DNA from: Treponema sp.
Lineage (GTDB): Bacteria; Spirochaetota; Spirochaetia; Treponematales; Breznakiellaceae
Assembly: GCA_009787695.1 (NCBI GenBank)
Contig: WQSW01000001.1
Coordinates: forward strand, 63,604 to 127,603
Direction: 5' to 3'
DNA: 64,000 nucleotides
Made by a program: the position numbers and the translations under genes. Shown one piece after another: positions 10,801-20,865 of this stretch (position 1 is the first letter of the stretch; every line of letters starts with the position of its first letter). Below the pieces are notes generated by a model. That model saw only the letters and a program-made list of their open reading frames with translations. It was not told where the DNA came from and did no database searches.

Positions 10801-11331
10801 TTAATTTCTTGATCTTGTATTTAAACTTTGAAGTACTTTATCTGTAATATCAACAGAAGGGCTGTGCCAAATAATACCGGGAGTATTTTTTAAATCAAAG
10901 ACAGCGGAATACCCTTCGCTTTCTGCGATAAACCGTATTTCATCGTGTACCTGCCTTAAAAATGAATCTGACTGCATCAAATTTGATTTTTGCCTTTCTA
11001 ATTCCGCCATTCTTGCCTGATAAAATTCCCTTAGATTTTCTGTTCTTCTGTTTATTTGAGCTTCAATCCTTATCATTTCAGATTGATCGTCACGCGAAAT
11101 AGCGTCTGCATGTCTTGATCGTAAGTCCTGTATCTCTTTTGTCATTCTGTCAATATCATTTTGAACTCTTGTTGCCCGTTCTTCAAACTCTCTTACAGCC
11201 CTTGAATCGCGGAAGAATGTAGTATAGACACGAGGTAAATCAATTACAGCTATCCTTGTTATTTGCTGACTGAAAGCAAATCCTACACATATTACATTTA
11301 ACAATAAAAAAAATACAACTTTTCTGTTCAT
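10801..11331 (-). CDS. OmpH/Skp-family periplasmic chaperone
   Basis: Signal peptide, IAVIDLPRVYTTFF..., central coiled coil, adjacent to bamA. Confidence 0.83.
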   Translation of the reverse strand: MNRKVVFFLLLNVICVGFAFSQQITRIAVIDLPRVYTTFFRDSRAVREFEERATRVQNDIDRMTKEIQDLRSRHADAISRDDQSEMIRIEAQINRRTENLREFYQARMAELERQKSNLMQSDSFLRQVHDEIRFIAESEGYSAVFDLKNTPGIIWHSPSVDITDKVLQSLNTRSRN

Positions 11332-11341
11332 ACTGCAACCT

Positions 11342-13873
11342 CTAATAAGATAAATTAAAAGACATAACTAAATCCATTCCCAGCCATGGTTTATTCGGAT
11401 CACCGAAAAGCGCACCGGGCTCCCATTTAACATTTCCGTCTACAATTGAAAAACATTTTACTAAGCTAAGTCTAATCGGGAATTGCGGCATTGTAAACCG
11501 AAAACCTCCGCCGTAACTAAATCTAAAACTCTCTATTGTAAAATTAGGTTTATTACTGCTATTTGTTCCAAAATAATAACCTTGCTCTTCTTCTACCGCT
11601 GCCGCATCAAAGAAAAAATCAAATGCAATAAAACCCGGAACTACAGGAAAACGAAGCTCTACCCAGCTGTCAAAAAGTAAAAAACCTTTCTTTTGATATG
11701 CCCTGCTCCATCCCCTTCCTACAAACATACCGTCTATTGATAATTTATTTCTGTCTTCTATAGTCGGTAAATCTTTTCCGTCTCTGTTAAATTGAGTTAA
11801 CAATGTTGAAAGACCTGCATGCAAAGCCAGTACACTTTTAAAATTCCATTTTTCATTTACAGGAATGTCAAATAATTTAATAAAGTATTGGATTTTAGTA
11901 TCGGTTCTTATGTAATGTTCTCTTTCTTCATTAAAAAGCCCGTAAAGACTGAACCTTTGAAAAGCATAATATCCTTTGGAAGGATCATAGAAAATATCTC
12001 TTTGATCTAAAGATAATGATATATAGACTGAATTTCTTGGCGTCCATTGATTATTGCTTTGCCTAAGAGTTGGATCAAACGGTCTGAATAATTGATTGTC
12101 ATATTCATTTCTTAACATACCGAAACGAATCCCGCCATTAATACCGAATATGCCTAAGAAAGTAAACCAGCGGTAACCTGTCGAAAAACCGACAGATAAA
12201 TACCATTGATTATACTCCATTAAATAATCTCTTGTAGGCAGCCTGCTTCCGCTTTCATATTCATCTCTTGAATAAAAACCATCAGGAAATGCGTACTCTT
12301 CATCACCGTTAAAAAACGGCGGCTGGTTATCCATTGTTGCAAAGTTTCTTGTATAATTGACAGACAGATCAATTCCTAATGATAAAGGAAGACCGAATAC
12401 CCAGCGATGCAGATAATTTAATGAAAATGTTGTTGTATCAATTACCGATGAGTTTAATTCTGCGCCGAACTCATTTCCTGATCCGAAAATATTACGGTCA
12501 GTCCATTTAATTAATCCTGATATCGGAAATGTATCAGGATCTGCACTTCCGGAAAATGTTAAACCAAATTGAATGTCGGTTGTCGGTTGTTCTTCTAATG
12601 TAAAAACTAAATCCATAAGACTTTCCGCGCTTCCTGGAAGAGTGTCAGGCATTACATTAGAAAAATACTGAAGGTTGTATAAATTTCTTAATGCTTCCAT
12701 TATTTTTGTTCTGGAAAAAACATCTCCCGGTTCAAGAGGTATTTCCCTTAAAATTACTTCGTTCTTTGTTTTTTGATTCCCAATAATAATTATATTTTCT
12801 ACATAAGCTCTGCTTCTTTCGATAATAAAAATATTATAAGAAATCATATTTGTTTGACTGTTTTTATCCTGTACAGGCGATATTGTATTAAAAATATATC
12901 CGTTTTCATAATACAAATCCGCAACACGCTGTATATCCATTCCAAGTCTTGTCATATTAACTATTTCATCAACTTTAGAAGTGATAAGTTTTTGAAGCTG
13001 TTCTGTTGTGAATATAACATTGCCTTCAAAGGAAATCCCGCCGAATTTAAATTCATGCCCTTCTTCGATCATGAATGTAAGAATCATTCCTGATTTTTTT
13101 CCGTCTGCTTCAAAAGTGCGCGTAACATCTCTTACAACAGCATCAATATAACCTCTGTCGTGGTAATATTTGGTAACTGCATCTCTGTCTGCCAATAATT
13201 TTGCTTCTTGAAACGCGCCGTTATTTAAAAGTGATTTTGCTTTTAATGAAAGCTGCCCGCGCAATGCGTTACTTGAATATTTAGTATTACCTTGAAATTC
13301 AATTCTTGATATCGTAATTAATTCATTTTCTGTAATATGAAAATTAAGAGCTATATTTAAATCGTTTGTTTTTGTTTCTGATGTTGTAATAACAACATTA
13401 GGGTATCCTTTTTCTATGTATTTATTTTTTATCGCTTCTATATCTACCCTTACCTTCGCTTGATTATAAATATCGCTTACTTTAGAAGAGATAGTATCCA
13501 ATAACTCGGCGCGCCTTAAACCTTGATTACCAATAAAATTGATCCTAGAGATAATCGGACGTTCAATAACAGAAAATCTTATTATTATTTCACTGCCGTC
13601 TGCATTAGCACGATGAAGAGAGGGTTCTATATGTTCAAAATATTCCAATGCATAAAGTTTTCCCATTAGCTCAAAAAAGAGATTATCGGTAAAAACCTGT
13701 CCCTTATATGGATTCATCAATCCGTCAAGCTGAGATGTTGTAATGTTTTTAAGCCCGCTAAAAACAATTTCTTTTATTGGTTTTCCCTGATACCATTCAC
13801 TTTCGTCATTCTGTGCAAAGCATAAAACTAAAGGCATAAATAACAGAAAAACAAATACTCTAAATTTCATCAA
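11342..13873 (-). CDS. bamA: outer membrane protein assembly factor BamA
   Basis: Signal peptide, POTRA-like repeats (IKEIVFSGLKNITTSQLDGLMNPYKGQ; ISRINFIGNQGLRRAELLD; ISRIEFQGNTKYSSNALR), C-terminal beta-barrel. Confidence 0.94.
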   Translation of the reverse strand: MMKFRVFVFLLFMPLVLCFAQNDESEWYQGKPIKEIVFSGLKNITTSQLDGLMNPYKGQVFTDNLFFELMGKLYALEYFEHIEPSLHRANADGSEIIIRFSVIERPIISRINFIGNQGLRRAELLDTISSKVSDIYNQAKVRVDIEAIKNKYIEKGYPNVVITTSETKTNDLNIALNFHITENELITISRIEFQGNTKYSSNALRGQLSLKAKSLLNNGAFQEAKLLADRDAVTKYYHDRGYIDAVVRDVTRTFEADGKKSGMILTFMIEEGHEFKFGGISFEGNVIFTTEQLQKLITSKVDEIVNMTRLGMDIQRVADLYYENGYIFNTISPVQDKNSQTNMISYNIFIIERSRAYVENIIIIGNQKTKNEVILREIPLEPGDVFSRTKIMEALRNLYNLQYFSNVMPDTLPGSAESLMDLVFTLEEQPTTDIQFGLTFSGSADPDTFPISGLIKWTDRNIFGSGNEFGAELNSSVIDTTTFSLNYLHRWVFGLPLSLGIDLSVNYTRNFATMDNQPPFFNGDEEYAFPDGFYSRDEYESGSRLPTRDYLMEYNQWYLSVGFSTGYRWFTFLGIFGINGGIRFGMLRNEYDNQLFRPFDPTLRQSNNQWTPRNSVYISLSLDQRDIFYDPSKGYYAFQRFSLYGLFNEEREHYIRTDTKIQYFIKLFDIPVNEKWNFKSVLALHAGLSTLLTQFNRDGKDLPTIEDRNKLSIDGMFVGRGWSRAYQKKGFLLFDSWVELRFPVVPGFIAFDFFFDAAAVEEEQGYYFGTNSSNKPNFTIESFRFSYGGGFRFTMPQFPIRLSLVKCFSIVDGNVKWEPGALFGDPNKPWLGMDLVMSFNLSY

Positions 13874-13878
13874 AACTC

Positions 13879-16800
13879 CTAAAATGACTTACTCCAGCTT
13901 AGAGTAATTGAATTATCGTTTACATACCAATTCTCAGGATGATACGGGAAAAAATCCCATCTGATATTGATAAATGGACTTTGTAATTCTATTCCAATAT
14001 CAGGTTCAAACCTTATTCCGCCTAATAAATCACTGTTTTCATCGTATCTCATTGTAATCATACCTTGAATGAACATATTTTGCCCAATGTACTTACCAAT
14101 AAAAACAGTTGTATTATCAAAATAGTTACCAAAACGGTTACTTCTGTTATTCTCAGAAGTTGGCGCGAACCCTCCTGTCGCACCTGTTGCAATTATATTT
14201 TGAACAAATCTTGTTCTGACAGTAAACATATCAAGACCGAAAAACTTCCTTACCTGCCGTTCAAAAATCCTTATAAAGTCTAATTGAGCGAAAATTTCAG
14301 AGCTTGCTGCAACCTGCGTTAAAAGATCCGTTGCAGAGGTAATTAAGAAACGCTGAGCCATTTCAGCACTTTCATACCCCTGACTGCTCATATTCTGCCC
14401 TAAAATTGAATATATTTCAAGCTGGGTCAAACTGGGAGAGGCTTCAAAACGGGGTTCAAAACTTAAAAGCGGCTTATTTTCGACAATCATTGTTATAGTA
14501 ACAGGCCCCGTTTCGGATCGGTCTCTGATTTCAGCCCTTGTGGTAAAACGCGGATCAAAATGGGTTTCGCTTTCCCTGAAAATAAGAGAGCCCTGCCTTA
14601 TATAAAAACTCCTGTCAAAGTAATACAATTCCCCAGACCTTATCTTTACATCGCTGTTTAATGAATATTGACCTGCCTGCGTATCAGAAGAAATATAAAT
14701 AGCTGTCCCCATCTCCGGGTTTGCTCTTAAAATAGGGCTTGAACTGGGCCAAACAAACTCAACCGCCGAGCCGGTTGTTATTTTTAAATCCAGTGCCGAA
14801 TACATTTCTTGATCTGCATAGATATCCCTTTCTTCTGCCAACTCATCAATATTTAAACCAAGAACCGCATTATTTGTTAAAAGATCACCTTTTAATTCAA
14901 ACATTGAACTTAATATATCAATTGTCATAAGCAGATTACCGGAAGCATATCCGTTTGCCAAAAAACCATAAATATTAAAATTATATGGTACCGGGTTTTC
15001 TTTTGGAACAATTATATCAAGACCGATAATTCCGGGTATCCAATTATCAAAAAGAAACCATCCTTTTACAATTCCGTTGCCGCTTCCTATAGCGGTAACA
15101 AAGGGTCCGAAAGTCATTTCATATCCTTGCGCTGTAATTGCAAACGGAACAAGACGCAAATCCTCGCTGATATAATTCGGTAATTGAAAACGCATGCTTG
15201 TCGCCCTTGCTGTCCCGAAAAATTCCGGATTTGTAAGAGGACCTCTTATATCAAAAGAACCTGTAATAAAACCTGCTGAGATATTAAAATCCGGAACTGA
15301 AACAAATACCGCCCAAATTGAAGCAAGGTCAATAAAAAAATTATTTGCTTGTGCATCGATTATACCGTTTTTATATGTTCCTGATATCGAACAATTTATA
15401 GGCATAGGGGCTGACATCCCTGCAAAAAAAACACCTTCAGAATCAATTTCCAGCCTTAACATATCTCTTACACCGCCTGAAAGAGAGAAAGCTCCTTTAT
15501 CTCCTGAAAACTTAAAAATAAACGGGTCTTGATTTTTTTTATCATATACTAAATTATCAATCCGTAATGTCCCGTTAAAAGTATTAAAAGCATTCCTTAA
15601 ATCAAACCATGAATCTGTATTACTGATATTCACATTTAAATTGATATTTCCTTCTATGCTTTTTTCCAAAAATATTCCTTCAACACTTGCTTGTCCGTTA
15701 GTTGAACCTTCTAAACGGTTAAACATAAATTCAGGCAGTACAGTTTGTAATTCCGCAATTTTTAAATTTAAATCCTGCACTAAAAAAATATCATTGTTAA
15801 ATTTTATTTTTACTGATGCTGAAACCGGAATATATTGGTAAGAAGTATTAAACGAAGAAATATCTGCAAATATATTAAATGAGTTAATTGAATCCCATGA
15901 TATTACAGCTTGAGCGCTGAGCAGCATGGGGGTAATATCATTCATATACCTGTTAATATGCATTTCATTAACTGAGACCCTTACATTAATTTTCTCATCT
16001 TTAAATATCCCTTCTATGTCGTAATACTCCCCTTGTGCACGCCCGTCGGTTGCATTAAAAATAAACTCAATATACGAAAAATCGTTATCCCATGAAAAAT
16101 CCGCGCTGCCTGCAATAACCCCTGCTAAATCGCTTAAAATAATTTCTCTGAAACTTGCCCCGTCTTGATTTGCATTTCCGGAAATTCGCAGGAATTCCGT
16201 TCCCAAAGACGCATTTTGACCTCGCACCGTAAACCTATTAAAATCAAGATTCCATAATTCCATTGAATTATATCTAAGGTTAAAAAAGAAATTTAAATAA
16301 ATAATTTGTGTTTGATCATCTCTTGTTTTTACAAGAAGCGGAAAATCTGCCGCTTCTATGAATCCTGAAATTTCATTATTTGCTATATTTCCGTATAAAT
16401 TTAGCCCGTTAGGATCGTTTATTATTAATGTTTTTTTATCAAAAACTTGCCCTTCTATATTCCATGATAAATCAAGATAACTTGCATTTACAGAAAAGAA
16501 TAATTCCATTGGATTAGAATAATTCATATTAGCAGAAACATTAAATTCTTTTTCATGCAAATTAAAAATTCCTTCACTTATTGTTATCTGCCTGTCTGTT
16601 CCTGAAACAGACAACATTCCAAGTGATCCGTTTAAATCCAATAAGATATTCGGCGCATTAAAAACAATATTTTTAAAATCTGTAGAAAAGAAAATTTCTG
16701 CATCAAATAATGTGTTTTGCAAAGTTGTATTAACAGGTGTAATATTAAAATAATCAACAAAGGGACGCGAAATCTCTGCAATTTCAAATAAAGAAACAGA

Positions 16801-18357
16801 AGCGAAAGTTAATGATGCTTCCAATTCGCTTTTTCCTTCTCTTTTTGATGTATCTCTTAGAATATTTTCATAAACAGCATCCAGATAAATTACGCCTTCA
16901 TTTTCCAAAAAGGCAGATAATGAGATTCCTGTATCATTATCCGCAGGAAAAAAAAGCAAGTTAAAATCATTTATTTGTGTTTTTGCAATTTTAATTATAT
17001 CACTTTTTATTTTAACTTCCATTTCATCGCTGGATACATTAAAAACAGCACTTAAACTTTCTTTTCCGGTAAGACTGAATTGATCAAAAATTAAAAACCC
17101 GTGAGGTTTAACTGTTTCAAATTCCATATTTCCCTGTGCTTGGATTTTTCCAAAAAACAAAACAGGGGTATTTGAGTTGTTTGTACCGGAAGATGTTATA
17201 CTAAAATCATCAATTTTAATTGATTTATCATTTCCGTTTAATTTAATAATTAAATCATTATTAGATTGATTGAATATTTTAGATATACCGTTTAAATTAA
17301 CATTGTAATCCATTTGTTTATCAACATAACCGATAAATGAACTGCCTGTTAAATGCAATTGTAATAAATTACTTGCCTCTCTTAATTGATTGGAAAATTT
17401 AATTTTATCCTGAATAAAAAAATTATTAAAATCTATGTTGGCAAAATAATCGTCTTTTTCCAGATCGTATGAATAAAAGTAATCGATATTTTTTTTATTT
17501 TCTTTGTTGTCTGATTCAATTTTAATCATACGATCTTTGAGCACAATGGAAACATTTTCAGGAAGAACTGAAAAAAGCATATTATTTTTTTTCTCTTCAA
17601 TTTGTTCCGAGCATATAAGATCATTAAAAGCAATATTAATTTTACTGTCACTGTTATCTGAAGAATATAATGCATCTAATCCTATATTTGTTTTAAACAA
17701 TAATGTTTTATTAAAAAGATTTTCAAATGTAATTTGTGAACCTAATTTTCCATTTAAAAATATTTTTTCATTTAAACGCCATAAATTAATATTCATATCT
17801 TCTATTTTGAATATTGTTCCGTTATTTTTTAACGACAAATTACATTGACGGATAAGATAATCAACATTCATAGGAAGGTACTGTGACAATATTTGCAATT
17901 GTTCTATTAAATCACTCTCGTTGGAAAAAAGAACATCGGCTAATTTTTTTAATGTATCCTTATCTCTTTCAGTATCTATAATAATTTGCGGGCGATCTAT
18001 TAAAACAGTGTTAATAAAAGTTTTTTTTCGCAGAACCATTTCGCGTAAAGAAAATTTAATACTTATGCGGTTTACACTGAAGAAAATTTCTTTGTCTTTC
18101 AGCAGTTTTAAGTTTCTGATATCAATAGAACCGAAGAAAGACGGGCGTAAAGATGAATAACGTATCTCCAATCCGGTAAATTCTTCAAGTTTTCCGATAA
18201 AATCAGTCTTTATTTGCTGAACAGCCTTGATTATTGAAGCTTGAATCGGGCGCATTCCAAGAATAGTTATTGTGATCAGCCAAATAAACAAGAGAATCTT
18301 AATATAAAAAGACCGGGGAAGCGTCTTTTTCCCGGATTTTTCAATGAAAAATGACAA
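13879..18357 (-). CDS. tamB: TamB-like translocation/assembly module protein (DUF490-type C-terminus)
   Basis: 1492 aa, N-terminal TM, AsmA-like start; C-terminal LRANPEMGTAIYISSDTQAGQYSLNSDVKIRSGELYYFDRSFYIRQGSLIFRESETHFDPRFTTRAEIRDR; adjacent to bamA. Confidence 0.88.
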   Translation of the reverse strand: MSFFIEKSGKKTLPRSFYIKILLFIWLITITILGMRPIQASIIKAVQQIKTDFIGKLEEFTGLEIRYSSLRPSFFGSIDIRNLKLLKDKEIFFSVNRISIKFSLREMVLRKKTFINTVLIDRPQIIIDTERDKDTLKKLADVLFSNESDLIEQLQILSQYLPMNVDYLIRQCNLSLKNNGTIFKIEDMNINLWRLNEKIFLNGKLGSQITFENLFNKTLLFKTNIGLDALYSSDNSDSKINIAFNDLICSEQIEEKKNNMLFSVLPENVSIVLKDRMIKIESDNKENKKNIDYFYSYDLEKDDYFANIDFNNFFIQDKIKFSNQLREASNLLQLHLTGSSFIGYVDKQMDYNVNLNGISKIFNQSNNDLIIKLNGNDKSIKIDDFSITSSGTNNSNTPVLFFGKIQAQGNMEFETVKPHGFLIFDQFSLTGKESLSAVFNVSSDEMEVKIKSDIIKIAKTQINDFNLLFFPADNDTGISLSAFLENEGVIYLDAVYENILRDTSKREGKSELEASLTFASVSLFEIAEISRPFVDYFNITPVNTTLQNTLFDAEIFFSTDFKNIVFNAPNILLDLNGSLGMLSVSGTDRQITISEGIFNLHEKEFNVSANMNYSNPMELFFSVNASYLDLSWNIEGQVFDKKTLIINDPNGLNLYGNIANNEISGFIEAADFPLLVKTRDDQTQIIYLNFFFNLRYNSMELWNLDFNRFTVRGQNASLGTEFLRISGNANQDGASFREIILSDLAGVIAGSADFSWDNDFSYIEFIFNATDGRAQGEYYDIEGIFKDEKINVRVSVNEMHINRYMNDITPMLLSAQAVISWDSINSFNIFADISSFNTSYQYIPVSASVKIKFNNDIFLVQDLNLKIAELQTVLPEFMFNRLEGSTNGQASVEGIFLEKSIEGNINLNVNISNTDSWFDLRNAFNTFNGTLRIDNLVYDKKNQDPFIFKFSGDKGAFSLSGGVRDMLRLEIDSEGVFFAGMSAPMPINCSISGTYKNGIIDAQANNFFIDLASIWAVFVSVPDFNISAGFITGSFDIRGPLTNPEFFGTARATSMRFQLPNYISEDLRLVPFAITAQGYEMTFGPFVTAIGSGNGIVKGWFLFDNWIPGIIGLDIIVPKENPVPYNFNIYGFLANGYASGNLLMTIDILSSMFELKGDLLTNNAVLGLNIDELAEERDIYADQEMYSALDLKITTGSAVEFVWPSSSPILRANPEMGTAIYISSDTQAGQYSLNSDVKIRSGELYYFDRSFYIRQGSLIFRESETHFDPRFTTRAEIRDRSETGPVTITMIVENKPLLSFEPRFEASPSLTQLEIYSILGQNMSSQGYESAEMAQRFLITSATDLLTQVAASSEIFAQLDFIRIFERQVRKFFGLDMFTVRTRFVQNIIATGATGGFAPTSENNRSNRFGNYFDNTTVFIGKYIGQNMFIQGMITMRYDENSDLLGGIRFEPDIGIELQSPFINIRWDFFPYHPENWYVNDNSITLSWSKSF

Positions 18358-18462
18358 AAATTTACCCTATTCTATAAATATAACATATTTTTAGTACAAA
18401 TGTATCTAGTTAGGGTTCAAAAAAGAGACTTATTTCTTCTTTAAAGTGTTTCTTTCTGTCTT

Positions 18463-20661
18463 TTACTCCACTTTAAAGCGCGATACTTCATTTATTAACA
18501 TTTCTATGCCGTCACGGTTCTTGCCGCTTATTTCGTTAACATTGTGTACGGCAACATTGATTTGATTCGCCCCGCTTGCCATTTCGTTCATACCTGACTC
18601 GATCTCCTGCGTCGCTTTTTCAAGATTTTCGCTTTCACGTATAACTTCTTTTGCATTTTGAAGCATTTCTTCAGACCTATTTCTTACTTGACGGGTAATA
18701 TCATTTACTTTTCCTACGCCGTCCAAAATTTGCTTGCTGCCTATACCCTGTTCTTCCATTGCATGAAGGATGTTTTCTTCCTGCTCTGCTACGATTCTGA
18801 CGCTGTCATCAATTGCACCGAATTTTGTTAAAACATTTCCTGTTGAATGCGTGATTTTCTCTATAGAGCCTTTTATCTTTTTTAAAACAACACTGATAGT
18901 TTTAGACTGCGCGCTGGAATTCTCGGCGAGTTTTCGGATTTCATCGGCGACAACGGCGAAACCTTTTCCGGCTTCTCCTGCGTGCGCGGCTTCGATTGCA
19001 GCATTCATTGACAATAGATTTGTCTGGCTTGCAATATTTTGCATAACGGAGTTAATTTCCAGTAACCCCTCTGATTCGCGGGATATTTCCTGTATGTCCT
19101 GCGATACTTCCTGCAATCCATTGCGTCCCACTTCTGAAGCCTCTTTTAAAGTCTTTACGTTATTTGCATTGTTTAAAACAGTGTTTGTTACAGAGTTGGT
19201 ATTTGCAACCATTTGTTCAATTGCAGATGAAGCCTGAGCGACATTTGAGCTTTGCTCCTGAACCAGTTTATCCAGTTTGTTAATATTGCCTACAACCTGT
19301 TCCATAGTTGCATGTGTCTCGCTGACACTCGCGCTCTGGTTTATTACCCGCTCTTTTATACTTTGGATATTTGCAGTGATTTCATTTACTGCCGCTGCTG
19401 TCTCATTCATATTGCTTGCAAGGTCTGTCCCGATACCCGATAATACAACTGTTTCACCTTTAATAGACAAAACAAGATTTTTAATTTTTTCCAGAGTTTG
19501 ATTGAAGAACTTGGCAAGATCGCCGATCTCGTCAGTTGATTTTGTTGTAATTGAACGGGTTAAATCTCCCTCGCCTTCTGCTATGTCCTGTAAGGTTTCC
19601 GTTACAGAAACTAAAGGTTTTGTCAGCATATTTAATACAAAATAAGTTATTACAGCTCCTATAAGGATAGCAACCAATGCTAAAATAATTGTAAATTTAG
19701 TTATTGAGTATACATGCTTTAACACATGAGCTTCATCGACACCTATCATTATCGACCATGTTTGATCTGAGTTACCTATGGGGAAGGAATTCATTAAAAA
19801 TATTATATTTGTATTAAGCGTAGGATCATATGCTTCACCACTAAAAGTACCGCCGGATAAAACAGCTTCATTAGCTTTAAATCTGTTCTCTCCCATTTCC
19901 AAATCAACATCAACTAACATTTTTCCTATTCTGTCGGGAATAAAATGTGCGATAATGCATCCATTGCCTGAATACATTACCATAAGAGAGATATCATCAT
20001 CAGTCCGCATTATTTGTTCCAACACCGGCTGAATTACCGCTATATCCAAAAGACAGCCTACAGCTCCGATTACTTCATTGGTACGCGGATGTGTGATGGG
20101 AACTTGAATTATTAATGCAAAGGTTTGCTTTCCGTTTATATTACGCGCTATAGGGTCATCAAATCTGTCCATTCTGGCATTAGGACCGGAAAGATGAGCC
20201 ATAGTATTTTCAATATCTGTACTGGCGCGGGTTGTAATCCTGCCTGTTTCCCTAGTAACGGTCATGGCATACTGCCCTGTAGGGCTTGATCCTGACCTGC
20301 CTATGTACTGTTCATCCATGCCGTCTAAGACATTCGGTTTCCAAATTGAATAGGTCAGCACCCAGCTGTCATTTTCAAGAAGAGCGCCCCTTAACATACT
20401 GTCAAATTGATCCCGCCTTGTAGCCGCAGGAATACTTTCATAGTCTTCCATGATTGCGCCCAAAGTATCAAGCGCTCTAATATGGCTGTCTTCCCTTCCT
20501 TTCCAGTATGCAGATTCCCTGCCAAGCAGATTTGTAAGGCTTTCCGTACTTAATTCTATGCTTATATTGGTAGCCTCACGCAAAAGCAGTATTGCAATTC
20601 CTGTAACAATGACTGCTACAATGGCTATCACCATAATACTTAGTTTGAATTTTAATTTCAT
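18463..20661 (-). CDS. methyl-accepting chemotaxis protein with periplasmic sensor (dCache-like) domain
   Basis: Two TMs, HAMP region (LTKPLVSVTETLQDIAEGEGDLTRSI), MCP hairpin tip NLLSMNAAIEAAHAGEAGKGFAVVADEIRKLAE. Confidence 0.95.
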   Translation of the reverse strand: MKLKFKLSIMVIAIVAVIVTGIAILLLREATNISIELSTESLTNLLGRESAYWKGREDSHIRALDTLGAIMEDYESIPAATRRDQFDSMLRGALLENDSWVLTYSIWKPNVLDGMDEQYIGRSGSSPTGQYAMTVTRETGRITTRASTDIENTMAHLSGPNARMDRFDDPIARNINGKQTFALIIQVPITHPRTNEVIGAVGCLLDIAVIQPVLEQIMRTDDDISLMVMYSGNGCIIAHFIPDRIGKMLVDVDLEMGENRFKANEAVLSGGTFSGEAYDPTLNTNIIFLMNSFPIGNSDQTWSIMIGVDEAHVLKHVYSITKFTIILALVAILIGAVITYFVLNMLTKPLVSVTETLQDIAEGEGDLTRSITTKSTDEIGDLAKFFNQTLEKIKNLVLSIKGETVVLSGIGTDLASNMNETAAAVNEITANIQSIKERVINQSASVSETHATMEQVVGNINKLDKLVQEQSSNVAQASSAIEQMVANTNSVTNTVLNNANNVKTLKEASEVGRNGLQEVSQDIQEISRESEGLLEINSVMQNIASQTNLLSMNAAIEAAHAGEAGKGFAVVADEIRKLAENSSAQSKTISVVLKKIKGSIEKITHSTGNVLTKFGAIDDSVRIVAEQEENILHAMEEQGIGSKQILDGVGKVNDITRQVRNRSEEMLQNAKEVIRESENLEKATQEIESGMNEMASGANQINVAVHNVNEISGKNRDGIEMLINEVSRFKVE

Positions 20662-20865
20662 TTCATTTTCTCCTTCTTTTTACAGTAATAACTCATATAT
20701 TCTTGAGCCGTATTAATGGCTTTCAATACAATAAATCTAAATACTATACATTTTAATTATATTTTTATAAAAGAAGAAGAATTGCATGGCTGTTTTACAT
20801 TCTTTAGAAGATATCTTACTAATTTTGAAAATAAGTTTCAAGAGTAAAAAGCGATTTTTTTATTT

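Noticed and set aside
18439-18478. Inverted repeat CTTTAAAGTG/CACTTTAAAG at the end of the MCP gene as a terminator
   Set aside because: Long 20-nt loop, overlaps the coding end, no U-tract on the expected side, and the core CTTTAAAG is self-palindromic.
18770-19237. 155-aa plus-strand ORF
   Set aside because: Antisense to the strongly supported MCP signalling domain; composition mirrors the sense strand and no family is recognisable.
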